Shown: piece after piece, positions 1-12,263 of the stretch | How the letters are laid out: each line of letters opens with the position of its first letter | How positions within the stretch are numbered: the stretch's first letter is position 1 | Source: Streptomyces sp. NBS 14/10 | GTDB taxonomy: Bacteria > Actinomycetota > Actinomycetes > Streptomycetales > Streptomycetaceae | Assembly: GCF_002224125.1 (NCBI RefSeq) | Contig: NZ_NCSM01000016.1 | Location: forward strand, 12,342-76,341 | Reading direction: 5' to 3' | DNA: 64,000 bases | Program-made: the position numbers and the translations under genes | The notes under the pieces: model-generated | What the model was told of the DNA's origin: nothing | The model's database searches: none | The model's input: only the letters and a program-made list of their open reading frames with translations

Positions 1-19
1 GGCGAGCCGGTCCCCGACA

Positions 20-1300
20 TCACGCCCGCCGCCCCGGCCGCGCCGCCTCGGCGCCCAGCCTCACGGGCAGCCGGACGAGCTGCCGGGTGCCCGGCACCGG
101 ACGCCACGCCAGCTCCGCCTCCTCAACAGCGAGTTCAAGCTGCGGAAAACGGCCGAAGAGCGTCCCCAGCGCGATCTCCGCCTCCTGGTCGGCCAGTGTG
201 GCCCCGAGGCAGTGGTGCGGCCCGCGCGAGTACGCCAGGTGCCGCCCGCCCTCGCCGTCGGGCCGGCGGGTGATGTCCAGCCGCTCGGGCTCCGGGAAAC
301 GCCGCGGATCGTGGTTGGCGGCGCCCTGTACGGGCAGCACCACATCGCCCTTGCCGATCGGCGTGTCCGCGACCCGGATCTCCTCCGTGGCGTACCGCGG
401 TTTGCCGAACACCATCGGACTGCACCAGCGCAGCAGCTCCTGTACGGCCTCCGGCATCCGCTGCGGCTCGTTCGCGAGGAGCGCGAGCTGGCCGGGGTGG
501 GTGAGCAGCGCGAGGATGCCATTGCCGATCAGGCCGGCGGTCGTCTCGTGTGCGGCGACGATCAGGTGGAACGCCATGGTGACCACCTCCGTGTCCGACA
601 GCCGCTCGCCCTCCGCGCCCTGCGCCATGAGCCCGGTGATCAGGTCGTCCGCCGGTTCGGCGCGGCGCCGCCGAACCAGCTCCCGGAGATGGCCGCCGGA
701 CTCCGTGAGCATCTTCTTCAGCCGCAGGATGTCCGCGTAGTCATGGCTCCATTTCCGCCATCTCGCCCGGTCCTCGGCCGGTACGCCGAGCAGTTCGCAG
801 ACGACCGCGATCGGCAGCGGATCGGCGAAGTGTTCGACCAGGTCGACGGTCCCGGTCCCGTCCACGGCGTGCACCGGCAGCGCGTCGACCAGCTCGTCCG
901 CCAGCGCCCGCACCCGGGGCAGCAGGGCGGGGACACGCGCCGAGAACGCCCCCGCGACCAGCTCGCGCAGCCGTGTGTGATGTGGCGGATCGAGTTGGGT
1001 GATGGCGCGGGTGAGCAGGGGCAACAGCTCCTCGGACAGGCCCAGCCAGGTCAGCGACTCGGCATGGCGGTTCGTGGTGGTGCCGGGCACCGACTGGGAG
1101 TTGCTGACGAAGCGCTCATCGGTGAGCACGGCGTGCACATCGTCGTAGCGGGTGACGATCCAGATGTTCCGGCCGTCCGCCAGGGAGCCCAGGGCGACGG
1201 GCGCCTCCTCCCTGATCCGCCCGAAGCCGTGGTACGGATCGGCGGTCAGCTCCGGGTCGTTGAGGGAGATCGGGCACCGGCCCGGTTTCTCTGGTGTCAT
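20..1300 (-). CDS. Cytochrome P450 monooxygenase (first of two)
   Basis: Protein of 426 aa, the usual length of a soluble bacterial class I P450. The heme loop reads YSRGPHHCLG, with the thiolate ligand Cys364; Tyr replaces the more usual Phe at its start. The I-helix oxygen motif AHETT and the K-helix ExxR (ELLR) are present, so it should be a working enzyme. The start chosen is the ATG at 1300, preceded by a good ribosome site (GGAAGG). The open frame continues 143 codons further upstream, but that part has no P450 homology and runs through the promoter region and into the next gene. It is transcribed away from the epoxide hydrolase gene. It probably hydroxylates or further oxidises the polyether skeleton; the site cannot be told from sequence. 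It has no ferredoxin beside it and may share the one at 16996. Confidence 0.93.
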   Translation of the reverse strand: MTPEKPGRCPISLNDPELTADPYHGFGRIREEAPVALGSLADGRNIWIVTRYDDVHAVLTDERFVSNSQSVPGTTTNRHAESLTWLGLSEELLPLLTRAITQLDPPHHTRLRELVAGAFSARVPALLPRVRALADELVDALPVHAVDGTGTVDLVEHFADPLPIAVVCELLGVPAEDRARWRKWSHDYADILRLKKMLTESGGHLRELVRRRRAEPADDLITGLMAQGAEGERLSDTEVVTMAFHLIVAAHETTAGLIGNGILALLTHPGQLALLANEPQRMPEAVQELLRWCSPMVFGKPRYATEEIRVADTPIGKGDVVLPVQGAANHDPRRFPEPERLDITRRPDGEGGRHLAYSRGPHHCLGATLADQEAEIALGTLFGRFPQLELAVEEAELAWRPVPGTRQLVRLPVRLGAEAARPGRRA

Positions 1301-1478
1301 CTTCAGGCCTTCCGTCGTCGGCCATGCCATGCCGTCCCATGCCATGCCATCCGGGACTGTGCGGAGGATCGCCGATCCGCCTAAAGCAGCCCTGTCGCTG
1401 CCACGTCGCGCGGCAAGGGCAGCTTTAGAGCGCTCGGCAAGGGTGACTGCTCGGGGTCCTGAAGCCAGGGAGGACACG
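1301..1478. promoter_or_regulatory. Divergent promoter region with putative operator
   Basis: This 178-nt gap separates the first P450 (leftward) from the epoxide hydrolase (rightward). It holds CCATG-type short repeats at about 1322-1352. Positions 1367-1396, read on the minus strand, match 15670-15699 at 28 of 30 bases. Around it lies an inverted repeat with CTAAAGCAGCCCT at 1381-1393 and its near complement at 1416-1428 (12 of 13 bases), with a 22-nt spacer. No convincing -10/-35 pair was assigned. Confidence 0.6.
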
Positions 1479-2348
1479 GTGATCAACGAGCGCCCGCGCA
1501 AGCGGATCGCACTCGAACACAGCCGGCGCCTGAGCGCGGGCGATATCGACGCGCTCCTCGACCTGTACGCGGAGGACGCCACGTACGAGGACCCGGTCGG
1601 AGCCGGTGGCGGCAGTGGCCGCGAGGCGCTGCGCGCACACTTCGAGAGCGCCGTGGCCGGAAACGTCCAGGAGACCGTGGAGGACACGGTCGTCGGGCAG
1701 GACGGCACCCATGTGCTGTCCCGGATCACCGCGGTGATGGACTACCGGCCCCGTGGCCCGGTGTACGCCGACCGCGGATGGGTGCCACCGCCATCGGGCG
1801 CGGAGCCGGCCGGTCTGCGCTACCACTACGCGCTGCTGCTCCGCGTCGGCGAGTCCGGCCTCATCGAGGACATGCGGGCGTACTGGGGCCGGCCCGATAT
1901 CGAGCTCTCGGCGGACGGCACACCGGAGTCGTTCCGCGGCCCCGACACCATCACCCCCCGCGAACTGGACCTGAGGCGGTTGCCGGAGAAATACCTCGGG
2001 CGGCTGCTCAAGGGCGATATCGAGGGGACCGTCGCCATGTTCACGGAGGACATCGTCTTCGAGGACCCGGTGGGCGGTATGAAGCTGCACGGCAAGGACG
2101 CCCTGCGCAAGCATGTGTTCCGCGGCTCCGAGAACAAGGTGCACGAGGTGCTCGGTCGGCCCGTCTCGTCGATGGACGGACGGTTCGTGGTGATCCGGGG
2201 GGACGCCCGGGTGTTTGTACCGGCCGAGATGCGCATGCGCATGATCACCATCTGTGAGGTGAACGAGGACGGCCTCGGCGCGCATATCCGGGGGTTCTGG
2301 GGGCTCACGGACCTGACGATGGGGCTTTCCCCGAAAGACCCGCTTTAG
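1479..2348 (+). CDS. Two-domain polyether epoxide hydrolase / cyclase (Lsd19/MonB type)
   Basis: Protein of 289 aa made of two SnoaL/ketosteroid-isomerase-fold halves (about 10-140 and 165-285). From memory it resembles Lsd19 of lasalocid biosynthesis, which opens two epoxides in sequence by acid/base catalysis. The Lsd19A catalytic pair, Asp38 and Glu65, fall at exactly the same numbers here (in YEDPVG and VQET). The second half has its own pair, Asp196 (FEDPVG) and Glu223 (VHEV). Both halves should therefore be active and form ether rings from epoxides made by the next gene. The start is GTG 1479, with AGGGAGGA four bases upstream; this gives an N-terminus in register with Lsd19. A hairpin follows the stop. 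It is the first gene of the plus-strand post-PKS operon. Confidence 0.88.
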   Translation: MINERPRKRIALEHSRRLSAGDIDALLDLYAEDATYEDPVGAGGGSGREALRAHFESAVAGNVQETVEDTVVGQDGTHVLSRITAVMDYRPRGPVYADRGWVPPPSGAEPAGLRYHYALLLRVGESGLIEDMRAYWGRPDIELSADGTPESFRGPDTITPRELDLRRLPEKYLGRLLKGDIEGTVAMFTEDIVFEDPVGGMKLHGKDALRKHVFRGSENKVHEVLGRPVSSMDGRFVVIRGDARVFVPAEMRMRMITICEVNEDGLGAHIRGFWGLTDLTMGLSPKDPL

Positions 2349-2350
2349 CC

Positions 2351-2383
2351 GCCTCGGACACCCTCATGACGGGTGTCCGAGGC
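2351..2383 (+). terminator. Perfect 13-bp hairpin after the epoxide hydrolase gene
   Basis: GCCTCGGACACCC (2351-2363) and its exact complement (2371-2383) are separated by 7 nt and begin two bases after the stop codon. There is no T-run, as is common in actinomycetes. It could be a partial terminator, an attenuator or an mRNA-stabilising structure, because the next gene starts only 64 nt later on the same strand. Confidence 0.6.
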
Positions 2384-2446
2384 GAAAGGCGAATGTCCGC
2401 CCACCACAAGACCGGGCGAGCCCGTTTTCCGAGAGGACTTGATGCC

Positions 2447-3883
2447 ATGACCACACCGACACGCGCCGTTGTGCTGGGCGGCGGATGGGCCGGCATGCTG
2501 ACCGCTCATGTGCTGGCCCGCCACGTCGAATCCGTGACCGTGGTGGAACGTGACATCCTGCCCGACGGGCCGCACCACCGTAAGGGACAGCCGCAGGCCC
2601 GCCACGTCCACGTCCTGTGGTCCAGTGGCGCGGGCATCGTGGAGAACCTGCTGCCGGGCACCGCCGAGCGGCTGCTGGCGGCCGGTGCGCGCCGGATCGG
2701 CTTCCAGCGCGACCTGGTGACCCTGACCGCGTGGGGCTGGCAGTACCGCTTCCCGGCCACCGCGTACGCGATGATGTGCACCCGCCCCCTGCTCGACTGG
2801 ACGGTGCGCAGCGCGATCCTGGCCGACGGCCGGATCCAGGTCGAGCAGGGCACCGAGGCCGTAGACCTGGCCGGTGACCGCTCCCGGGTGACCGGGGTCC
2901 GGGTGCGCGAGGTGGACGGCGGCGAGACCAGGCTGCTCGAGGCGGACCTGGTGGTGGACGCCACGGGTCGGGCCTCGCGGCTGGGCCGCTGGCTGGCGGC
3001 CCTGGGCCTGCCGGCCGTCGAGCAGGACGTGGTCGACGCCGGTATCGGCTACGCCACCCGCATGTTCAAGGCGCCCGAGGGCGCGGGCGACACCTTCCCC
3101 GCGGTCCAGGTGGCCGCCGACCCCCTCACCCGGCAGCCCGGCCGCTTCGGCGTGGTCTACCCCCAGGAGGGCGGCCGTTGGCTGGTCACGCTGACCAGTA
3201 CGCGCGGCGCCCCGCTGCCCTCCCAGGAGGACGAGTTCCGGGGCTACGCCAAGGAGCTGCGGCATCCGATCGTCAGCGACCTGATGAGCGTCGCCGAGCC
3301 CATCAGCTCGATCTTCCAGTCGCATTCGGGCGCCAACCGGCGGCTGTACCCCGAGCGCATGCCACAGTGGCCGGAGGGTCTGCTGATCCTCGGCGACTCG
3401 CTGGCGGCGTTCAACCCGGTGTACGGCCACGGCATGAGCTCGGCCGCCCGCGCCGCCGAGGCGCTGGACAAGGAGTTGGCGCGCGACGGCTTCGGCGAGG
3501 GCGGCACCCGGCAACTTCAGCGGGCGCTGAGCGAGGTGGTCGACGATCCGTGGATCATGGCCGGGCTCAATGACATCCAGTACGTCAACTGCCGCAACCT
3601 CTCCCGCGATCCGCGGCTGACCGGCCCGGACACCGCGGAGCGGCTGAAATTCTCCGACTACGTCTCCAGCAAGTCGATCCGGTCGCCGAAGGTCTGCGAG
3701 GTCGCCACCGGCGTGCTGTCCCTGAACGCGCCGCAGAGGGCCCTGGGCGACCCCGGATTCCTGTCGTTGCTGCACAGCGACACCAGTTACCCGGAGCTCG
3801 TCGAACCGCCGTTCCGCCCCGAAGAGCTGGAGACGGTCGGGCTCAAGCCCTCCGGCACCGCCGCCAAGGGCGTGTTCGACTGA
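2447..3883 (+). CDS. FAD-dependent polyene epoxidase (Lsd18/MonCI type)
   Basis: Protein of 478 aa, about the length of Lsd18, which epoxidises the alkenes of the linear polyketide in lasalocid biosynthesis. The N-terminal Rossmann motif GGGWAGM (11-17) binds the FAD ADP moiety, and a second FAD motif reads GDSLAAFNPVYGHGMSSA. Long stretches recall Lsd18, for example KGQPQARHVHVLWS and LLDWTVR. The start is ATG 2447, with GAGAGGA nine bases upstream; the longer frame to 2366 would begin inside the preceding hairpin. Its likely substrates are the alkenes made by the DH-KR modules of the minus-strand PKS, held on an ACP. Together with the upstream hydrolase it forms the polyether ring-making pair. 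Confidence 0.9.
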   Translation: MTTPTRAVVLGGGWAGMLTAHVLARHVESVTVVERDILPDGPHHRKGQPQARHVHVLWSSGAGIVENLLPGTAERLLAAGARRIGFQRDLVTLTAWGWQYRFPATAYAMMCTRPLLDWTVRSAILADGRIQVEQGTEAVDLAGDRSRVTGVRVREVDGGETRLLEADLVVDATGRASRLGRWLAALGLPAVEQDVVDAGIGYATRMFKAPEGAGDTFPAVQVAADPLTRQPGRFGVVYPQEGGRWLVTLTSTRGAPLPSQEDEFRGYAKELRHPIVSDLMSVAEPISSIFQSHSGANRRLYPERMPQWPEGLLILGDSLAAFNPVYGHGMSSAARAAEALDKELARDGFGEGGTRQLQRALSEVVDDPWIMAGLNDIQYVNCRNLSRDPRLTGPDTAERLKFSDYVSSKSIRSPKVCEVATGVLSLNAPQRALGDPGFLSLLHSDTSYPELVEPPFRPEELETVGLKPSGTAAKGVFD

Positions 3884-3947
3884 CCGGCCGTCCTCGACCC
3901 GCGACGTACTCCCGCCAGCCCGACATGACACCGAGAGAGGTGCGGCC

Positions 3948-4289
3948 ATGGAGCCCAACGAAGTGTCCACCGAGTCCACTGAGTCCCCCGAGTCCACCCA
4001 CGACGAGCAGATGGCCGGGCGGCTCGCGTCCGCGACGCCCGAGGAGCGCGAGGACCTGCTGCGCGACCTGGTGCTCCGGCGGTCCCGCGAAATCCTCGAA
4101 CGCCCCGAACTCGACGAGGACGGCAACTTCCTGGAGAACGGCCTGAGCTCGCTGAACGCCCTGCAACTGTCCAAGACCCTGATGGGCGACACCGGGGTCG
4201 AAGCCCCGCTCGTCGCCATCGTCGAACACCCCACCCCCACCCTGCTCGGCAAGTACCTGGCCGAGGCATACGAGGTGGAAGCGGAGTAG
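3948..4289 (+). CDS. Discrete acyl carrier protein (putative polyether ACPX)
   Basis: Protein of 113 aa: an acidic, Ser/Thr/Glu-rich N-terminal tail of about 20 residues, then one ACP fold. The phosphopantetheine site is Ser68 in NGLSSLNALQL. The residue before it is Ser67, where nearly all ACPs have Asp (DSL). Polyether clusters such as monensin and nanchangmycin carry a free ACP that is thought to take over the finished chain for oxidative cyclisation. The position between epoxidase and thioesterase supports that role here. The start ATG 3948 has a GAGAGAGG ribosome site seven bases upstream. The discrete KSX-type transfer ketosynthase that usually accompanies it is not in the window. Role assigned from context and family knowledge. 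Confidence 0.85.
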   Translation: MEPNEVSTESTESPESTHDEQMAGRLASATPEEREDLLRDLVLRRSREILERPELDEDGNFLENGLSSLNALQLSKTLMGDTGVEAPLVAIVEHPTPTLLGKYLAEAYEVEAE

Positions 4290-4362
4290 GGCCTGACCGG
4301 GCCTCGCGCCCCGCCCGTCCGCCTGTCACATCCCAACTCCCGGGAGGCAAGGGATCCCCGTC

Positions 4363-5235
4363 ATGAAGCTGTCCGTTCCCGTGGACCACGGGGTGACGTT
4401 GAACGTACGGCACCGGCCGGGTGGCGACGGCCGGCCGTTCCTGCTGCTTCACGGGCTGGGGTCCAACGCCCGGATGTGGGACGAGGCCGCCGACCGGCTC
4501 GCGGCCGCCGGCCACCCCGTCTACGCGCTCGACATGCGCGGACACGGCGAGTCCGACGTGGCGCCGGACGGTTACGACAACGAGACCGTCGTGGCCGATC
4601 TGGTGACGGTCTGCCGTGAGCTGGGCCTGACCGGGGCGCTGCTGGCCGGCCACTCCTGGGGCGGCAATATCGCGGTGCGGACCGCGGCCGAACACCCCGA
4701 ACTGGCCGCGGGCCTCGCGCTGGTCGACGGTGGCTGGCTCAGCCTCGTCGACTCCGCGATCACCATCGAGAAGAGCGTGGAAACACTGGAGCGGTGGCAC
4801 TCCCAGGTCACCGGGGCGACCGAGGAGACCATCCGGGAACTCCAGTGGACGCTCCACCCGACCTGGTCCGAGGCCGCCATCGAGGCGATCATGGCCGACC
4901 TGGTGAAGGGGCCGGACGGGCGGCTCGCCCAGCGGCTGCCGCTGGAACACCAGGTGTCGATCTCGTACAGCATGTGGAACGACCCGCCCGCCCGCTGGTA
5001 TCCGGGTATCACGGTGCCCGTCCTGCTGCTGATCGCCCTGCCCCCCTACTCCGCCCTGCGCGGCAGCTGGGCGCGGAAGTGGGTGGCGGAGGCCCAGGCG
5101 GCCATCCCGCAGGCGGACTCCCGCTCGTACGTCGACGCGGACCACAACCTCCACGCGGATCAGCCCGAGCGGGTGGCGAACGACCTGCTCGACCTGGCGC
5201 ACACCGTGGACAAGCCGGCCCCGGAGCGGTCCTGA
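4363..5235 (+). CDS. Alpha/beta-hydrolase, probable polyether-releasing thioesterase (NanE/MonCII type)
   Basis: Protein of 290 aa with an alpha/beta-hydrolase fold: oxyanion region LLLHGLGSN (27-35) and nucleophile elbow GHSWGG with Ser98. Asp122 lies 24 residues on (LVDGG), and a C-terminal His is at 261 or 264. NanE, the discrete thioesterase of nanchangmycin, is recalled as using Ser96, Asp120 and His261, so the spacing of the first two matches exactly. It probably hydrolyses the finished, cyclised (possibly glycosylated) polyether from the discrete ACP, which would explain the absence of TE domains in the PKS. The alternatives are an editing type II thioesterase or a simple esterase. Its stop codon lies one base before the start of the PKS gene, so the two are probably translationally coupled. 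Confidence 0.8.
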   Translation: MKLSVPVDHGVTLNVRHRPGGDGRPFLLLHGLGSNARMWDEAADRLAAAGHPVYALDMRGHGESDVAPDGYDNETVVADLVTVCRELGLTGALLAGHSWGGNIAVRTAAEHPELAAGLALVDGGWLSLVDSAITIEKSVETLERWHSQVTGATEETIRELQWTLHPTWSEAAIEAIMADLVKGPDGRLAQRLPLEHQVSISYSMWNDPPARWYPGITVPVLLLIALPPYSALRGSWARKWVAEAQAAIPQADSRSYVDADHNLHADQPERVANDLLDLAHTVDKPAPERS

Positions 5236-5236
5236 C

Positions 5237-10267
<5,031 letters not shown>

Positions 10268-10268
10268 C

Positions 10269-11180
10269 ATGATGAAGGGCATCATTCTCGCGGGCGGGAA
10301 CGGAACACGGCTGCAGCCCGTCACCTTGGCGGGGTCGAAACAGCTGGTTCCCGTTTACGACAAACCCATGATCTACTACCCGCTGTCCGTTCTTATGTTC
10401 GCGGGCATCCGGGATATTCTGATCATCAGCCGCCCCACGGAACTGCCGCAGTTCCAAAAGCTTTTCGACGACGGCAGGCGCCTGGGGCTGAACATTTCCT
10501 ATGCCGCCCAGGAAAAACCGCGGGGAATCGCCGATGCCTTCCGGGTCGGCGCGGACCATATTCGCGGTGAGGAGTGCGCGCTGATCCTGGGCGACAATCT
10601 CTTCCATGGCGCGAACCTGCCCGCGCTGCTCCGCAGAAGCGTGCAGCGGCTGCGCGGATGTGTGCTGTTCGGGCACGAGGTCGCCGACCCCCGGCACTTC
10701 GGCGTCGCCGAAATAGACGACCGCGGCAAACTGCTGTCCATCGAGGAGAAACCGGAGCGGCCCCGGTCGAACCTGGCCATTCCCGGTCTGTACTTCTTCG
10801 ACAGCAGCGTCGTCGACATCGCCAAGCGCCTGGCTCCCTCGGACCGGGGCGAGTTGGAGATCACCGATGTGCTGCAGGCATATCTGGAGGAGGGCCGGGC
10901 CGATCTGGTGTGGCTCGGCAGGGGCGTCACCTGGCTGGACACCGGCACCCACGAGACCCTGCTGGACGCGGGCCGTATGGTGCGCGACGTACAGCACTAC
11001 CAGGGCACCCGGCTCGGCTGTGTCGAGGAGATCGCCATGTACATGGGATTCATCGGACCCGACGACTGTCATGCGCTGGGCGCCGAGATGAGCAATTCGC
11101 CCTACGGCCAGTACGTCATGGACCGCGCTCGCTCGTACCAAAGAGGCCTGCCGCCCGCGCGGTTCCTGGAGGAAATATGA
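10269..11180 (+). CDS. Glucose-1-phosphate thymidylyltransferase (RmlA-type)
   Basis: Protein of 303 aa that makes dTDP-D-glucose from dTTP and glucose 1-phosphate, the first step of dTDP-deoxysugar synthesis. The nucleotide-binding signature GGNGTRLxPxT is at the N-terminus and is followed by SKQLVPVYDKP; GDNLFHG and the EEKP motif are also present. Length and motifs fit the short, feedback-controlled RmlA group used in antibiotic pathways. Two ATGs in a row (10269 and 10272) can start it; family members usually begin MKGIILAGG, which favours 10272. It begins one base after the PKS stop and its own stop overlaps the next start (ATGA). Its first part is less GC-rich in codon choice than the PKS genes. 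Confidence 0.95.
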   Translation: MMKGIILAGGNGTRLQPVTLAGSKQLVPVYDKPMIYYPLSVLMFAGIRDILIISRPTELPQFQKLFDDGRRLGLNISYAAQEKPRGIADAFRVGADHIRGEECALILGDNLFHGANLPALLRRSVQRLRGCVLFGHEVADPRHFGVAEIDDRGKLLSIEEKPERPRSNLAIPGLYFFDSSVVDIAKRLAPSDRGELEITDVLQAYLEEGRADLVWLGRGVTWLDTGTHETLLDAGRMVRDVQHYQGTRLGCVEEIAMYMGFIGPDDCHALGAEMSNSPYGQYVMDRARSYQRGLPPARFLEEI

Positions 11181-12184
11181 GACTCCTCGTCACCGGCGCC
11201 GCGGGGTTCATCGGCTCCACCTACGTACGCGGGCTCCTCGCACCGGGTGGCGCGGAGCGGGGCGCTGCCGACTGGGGCCCCGACGTCTCCCAGGTCACGG
11301 TGCTGGACAAGCTCACCTACGCCGGCTCGCTGAGCAACCTCGAGACCGCCGACCCCCGGCTGACGTTCGTCCACGGCGACATCTGCGACGCCGAACTGGT
11401 CGACACGCTCATGAAACAGGCCGGCCAGGTGGTCCACTTCGCCGCCGAGTCCCATGTGGACCGCTCCATCGACGGCGCCGACGCGTTCGTGCGCACCAAC
11501 ATCGAGGGCACCCATACGCTTCTGCAGGCCGCCTTGCGGCACGGTGTGGAGCGGTTCGTCCATGTCTCCACCGACGAGGTCTACGGCTCCGTCGAGACCG
11601 GCTCCAGCCCCGAGACCGCCCTGCTCGACCCCAACTCGCCCTACGCCGCCTCCAAGGCCGCCTCGGACCTGATCGCCCTCGCCTACCACCGCACCCATGG
11701 TCTTGACGTACGCGTCACCCGGTGCAGCAACAACTACGGTCCCCACCAGTTCCCCGAAAAGATCATCCCGCTGTTCATCACCAATCTGCTCGACGGCGAG
11801 GACGTACCGCTGTACGGGGACGGGCTGAACGTACGCGACTGGCTGCACGTGGAGGACCACTGCCGCGGTGTGGAACTGGTGCGCACCAAGGGGTGCCCCG
11901 GCGAGATCTACAACATCGGCGGCGGCACCGCGCTGACCAACCGCGAGCTGACCGGTCTGCTGCTGGAGGCATGCGGCGCCGACTGGGGCCGCGTACGGTA
12001 TGTCGCGGACCGCAAGGGACACGACCGGCGCTACGCCGTCCGGGACGACAAGGCCAGGGACGGACTCGGCTACCGCCCGCGGCATGACTTCGCCGCCGGG
12101 CTGGCCGAGACGGTCGCCTGGTACCGGGACAACCGCGCCTGGTGGGAACCGCTCAAGCGGTCCGCCCAGCCGACCCACCGCTGA
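11177..12184 (+). CDS. dTDP-glucose 4,6-dehydratase (RmlB-type)
   Basis: Protein of 335 aa in the extended short-chain dehydrogenase family. It converts dTDP-glucose to dTDP-4-keto-6-deoxyglucose. The NAD loop is GAAGFIG; the catalytic Tyr156 and Lys160 are in YAASK; and the STDEVYG motif carries the Asp and Glu used for water elimination. It overlaps the thymidylyltransferase stop by four bases, so the two products that act in sequence are translationally coupled. It is the last gene of the plus-strand operon and is followed by a strong stem-loop. Its product feeds the 3-dehydratase encoded just downstream on the other strand. Confidence 0.95.
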   Translation: MRLLVTGAAGFIGSTYVRGLLAPGGAERGAADWGPDVSQVTVLDKLTYAGSLSNLETADPRLTFVHGDICDAELVDTLMKQAGQVVHFAAESHVDRSIDGADAFVRTNIEGTHTLLQAALRHGVERFVHVSTDEVYGSVETGSSPETALLDPNSPYAASKAASDLIALAYHRTHGLDVRVTRCSNNYGPHQFPEKIIPLFITNLLDGEDVPLYGDGLNVRDWLHVEDHCRGVELVRTKGCPGEIYNIGGGTALTNRELTGLLLEACGADWGRVRYVADRKGHDRRYAVRDDKARDGLGYRPRHDFAAGLAETVAWYRDNRAWWEPLKRSAQPTHR

Positions 12185-12195
12185 CCGCGCGAACC

Positions 12196-12263
12196 ACCGC
12201 ACGCCGGCGAACCACTGCACGCCGTCGGCCGCGCGGCCAACGGCGTGCAGTGATACGTGCGGT
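12196..12263. terminator. Bidirectional terminator between convergent sugar genes
   Basis: CACTGCACGCCGT (12213-12225) pairs perfectly with 12240-12252, and the loop contains a further self-complementary GGCCGCGCGGCC. An outer stem (ACCGCACG at 12196-12203 with 12256-12263) encloses it and reaches the stop codon of the minus-strand gene. It should end transcription from both sides. Confidence 0.85.

Noticed and set aside
1..19. Possible start of another gene at the left edge
   Set aside because: Only 19 bases lie outside the P450 stop, too few to assign anything.
1301..1729. N-terminal extension of the first P450 by 143 residues
   Set aside because: It would cover the promoter region and part of the epoxide hydrolase gene. 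It has no P450 similarity, and ATG 1300 has a good ribosome site.
2342..2348. GCTTTAG at the hydrolase stop as a third operator half-site
   Set aside because: It matches only the core of the half-site, lies in codons and has no partner arm.
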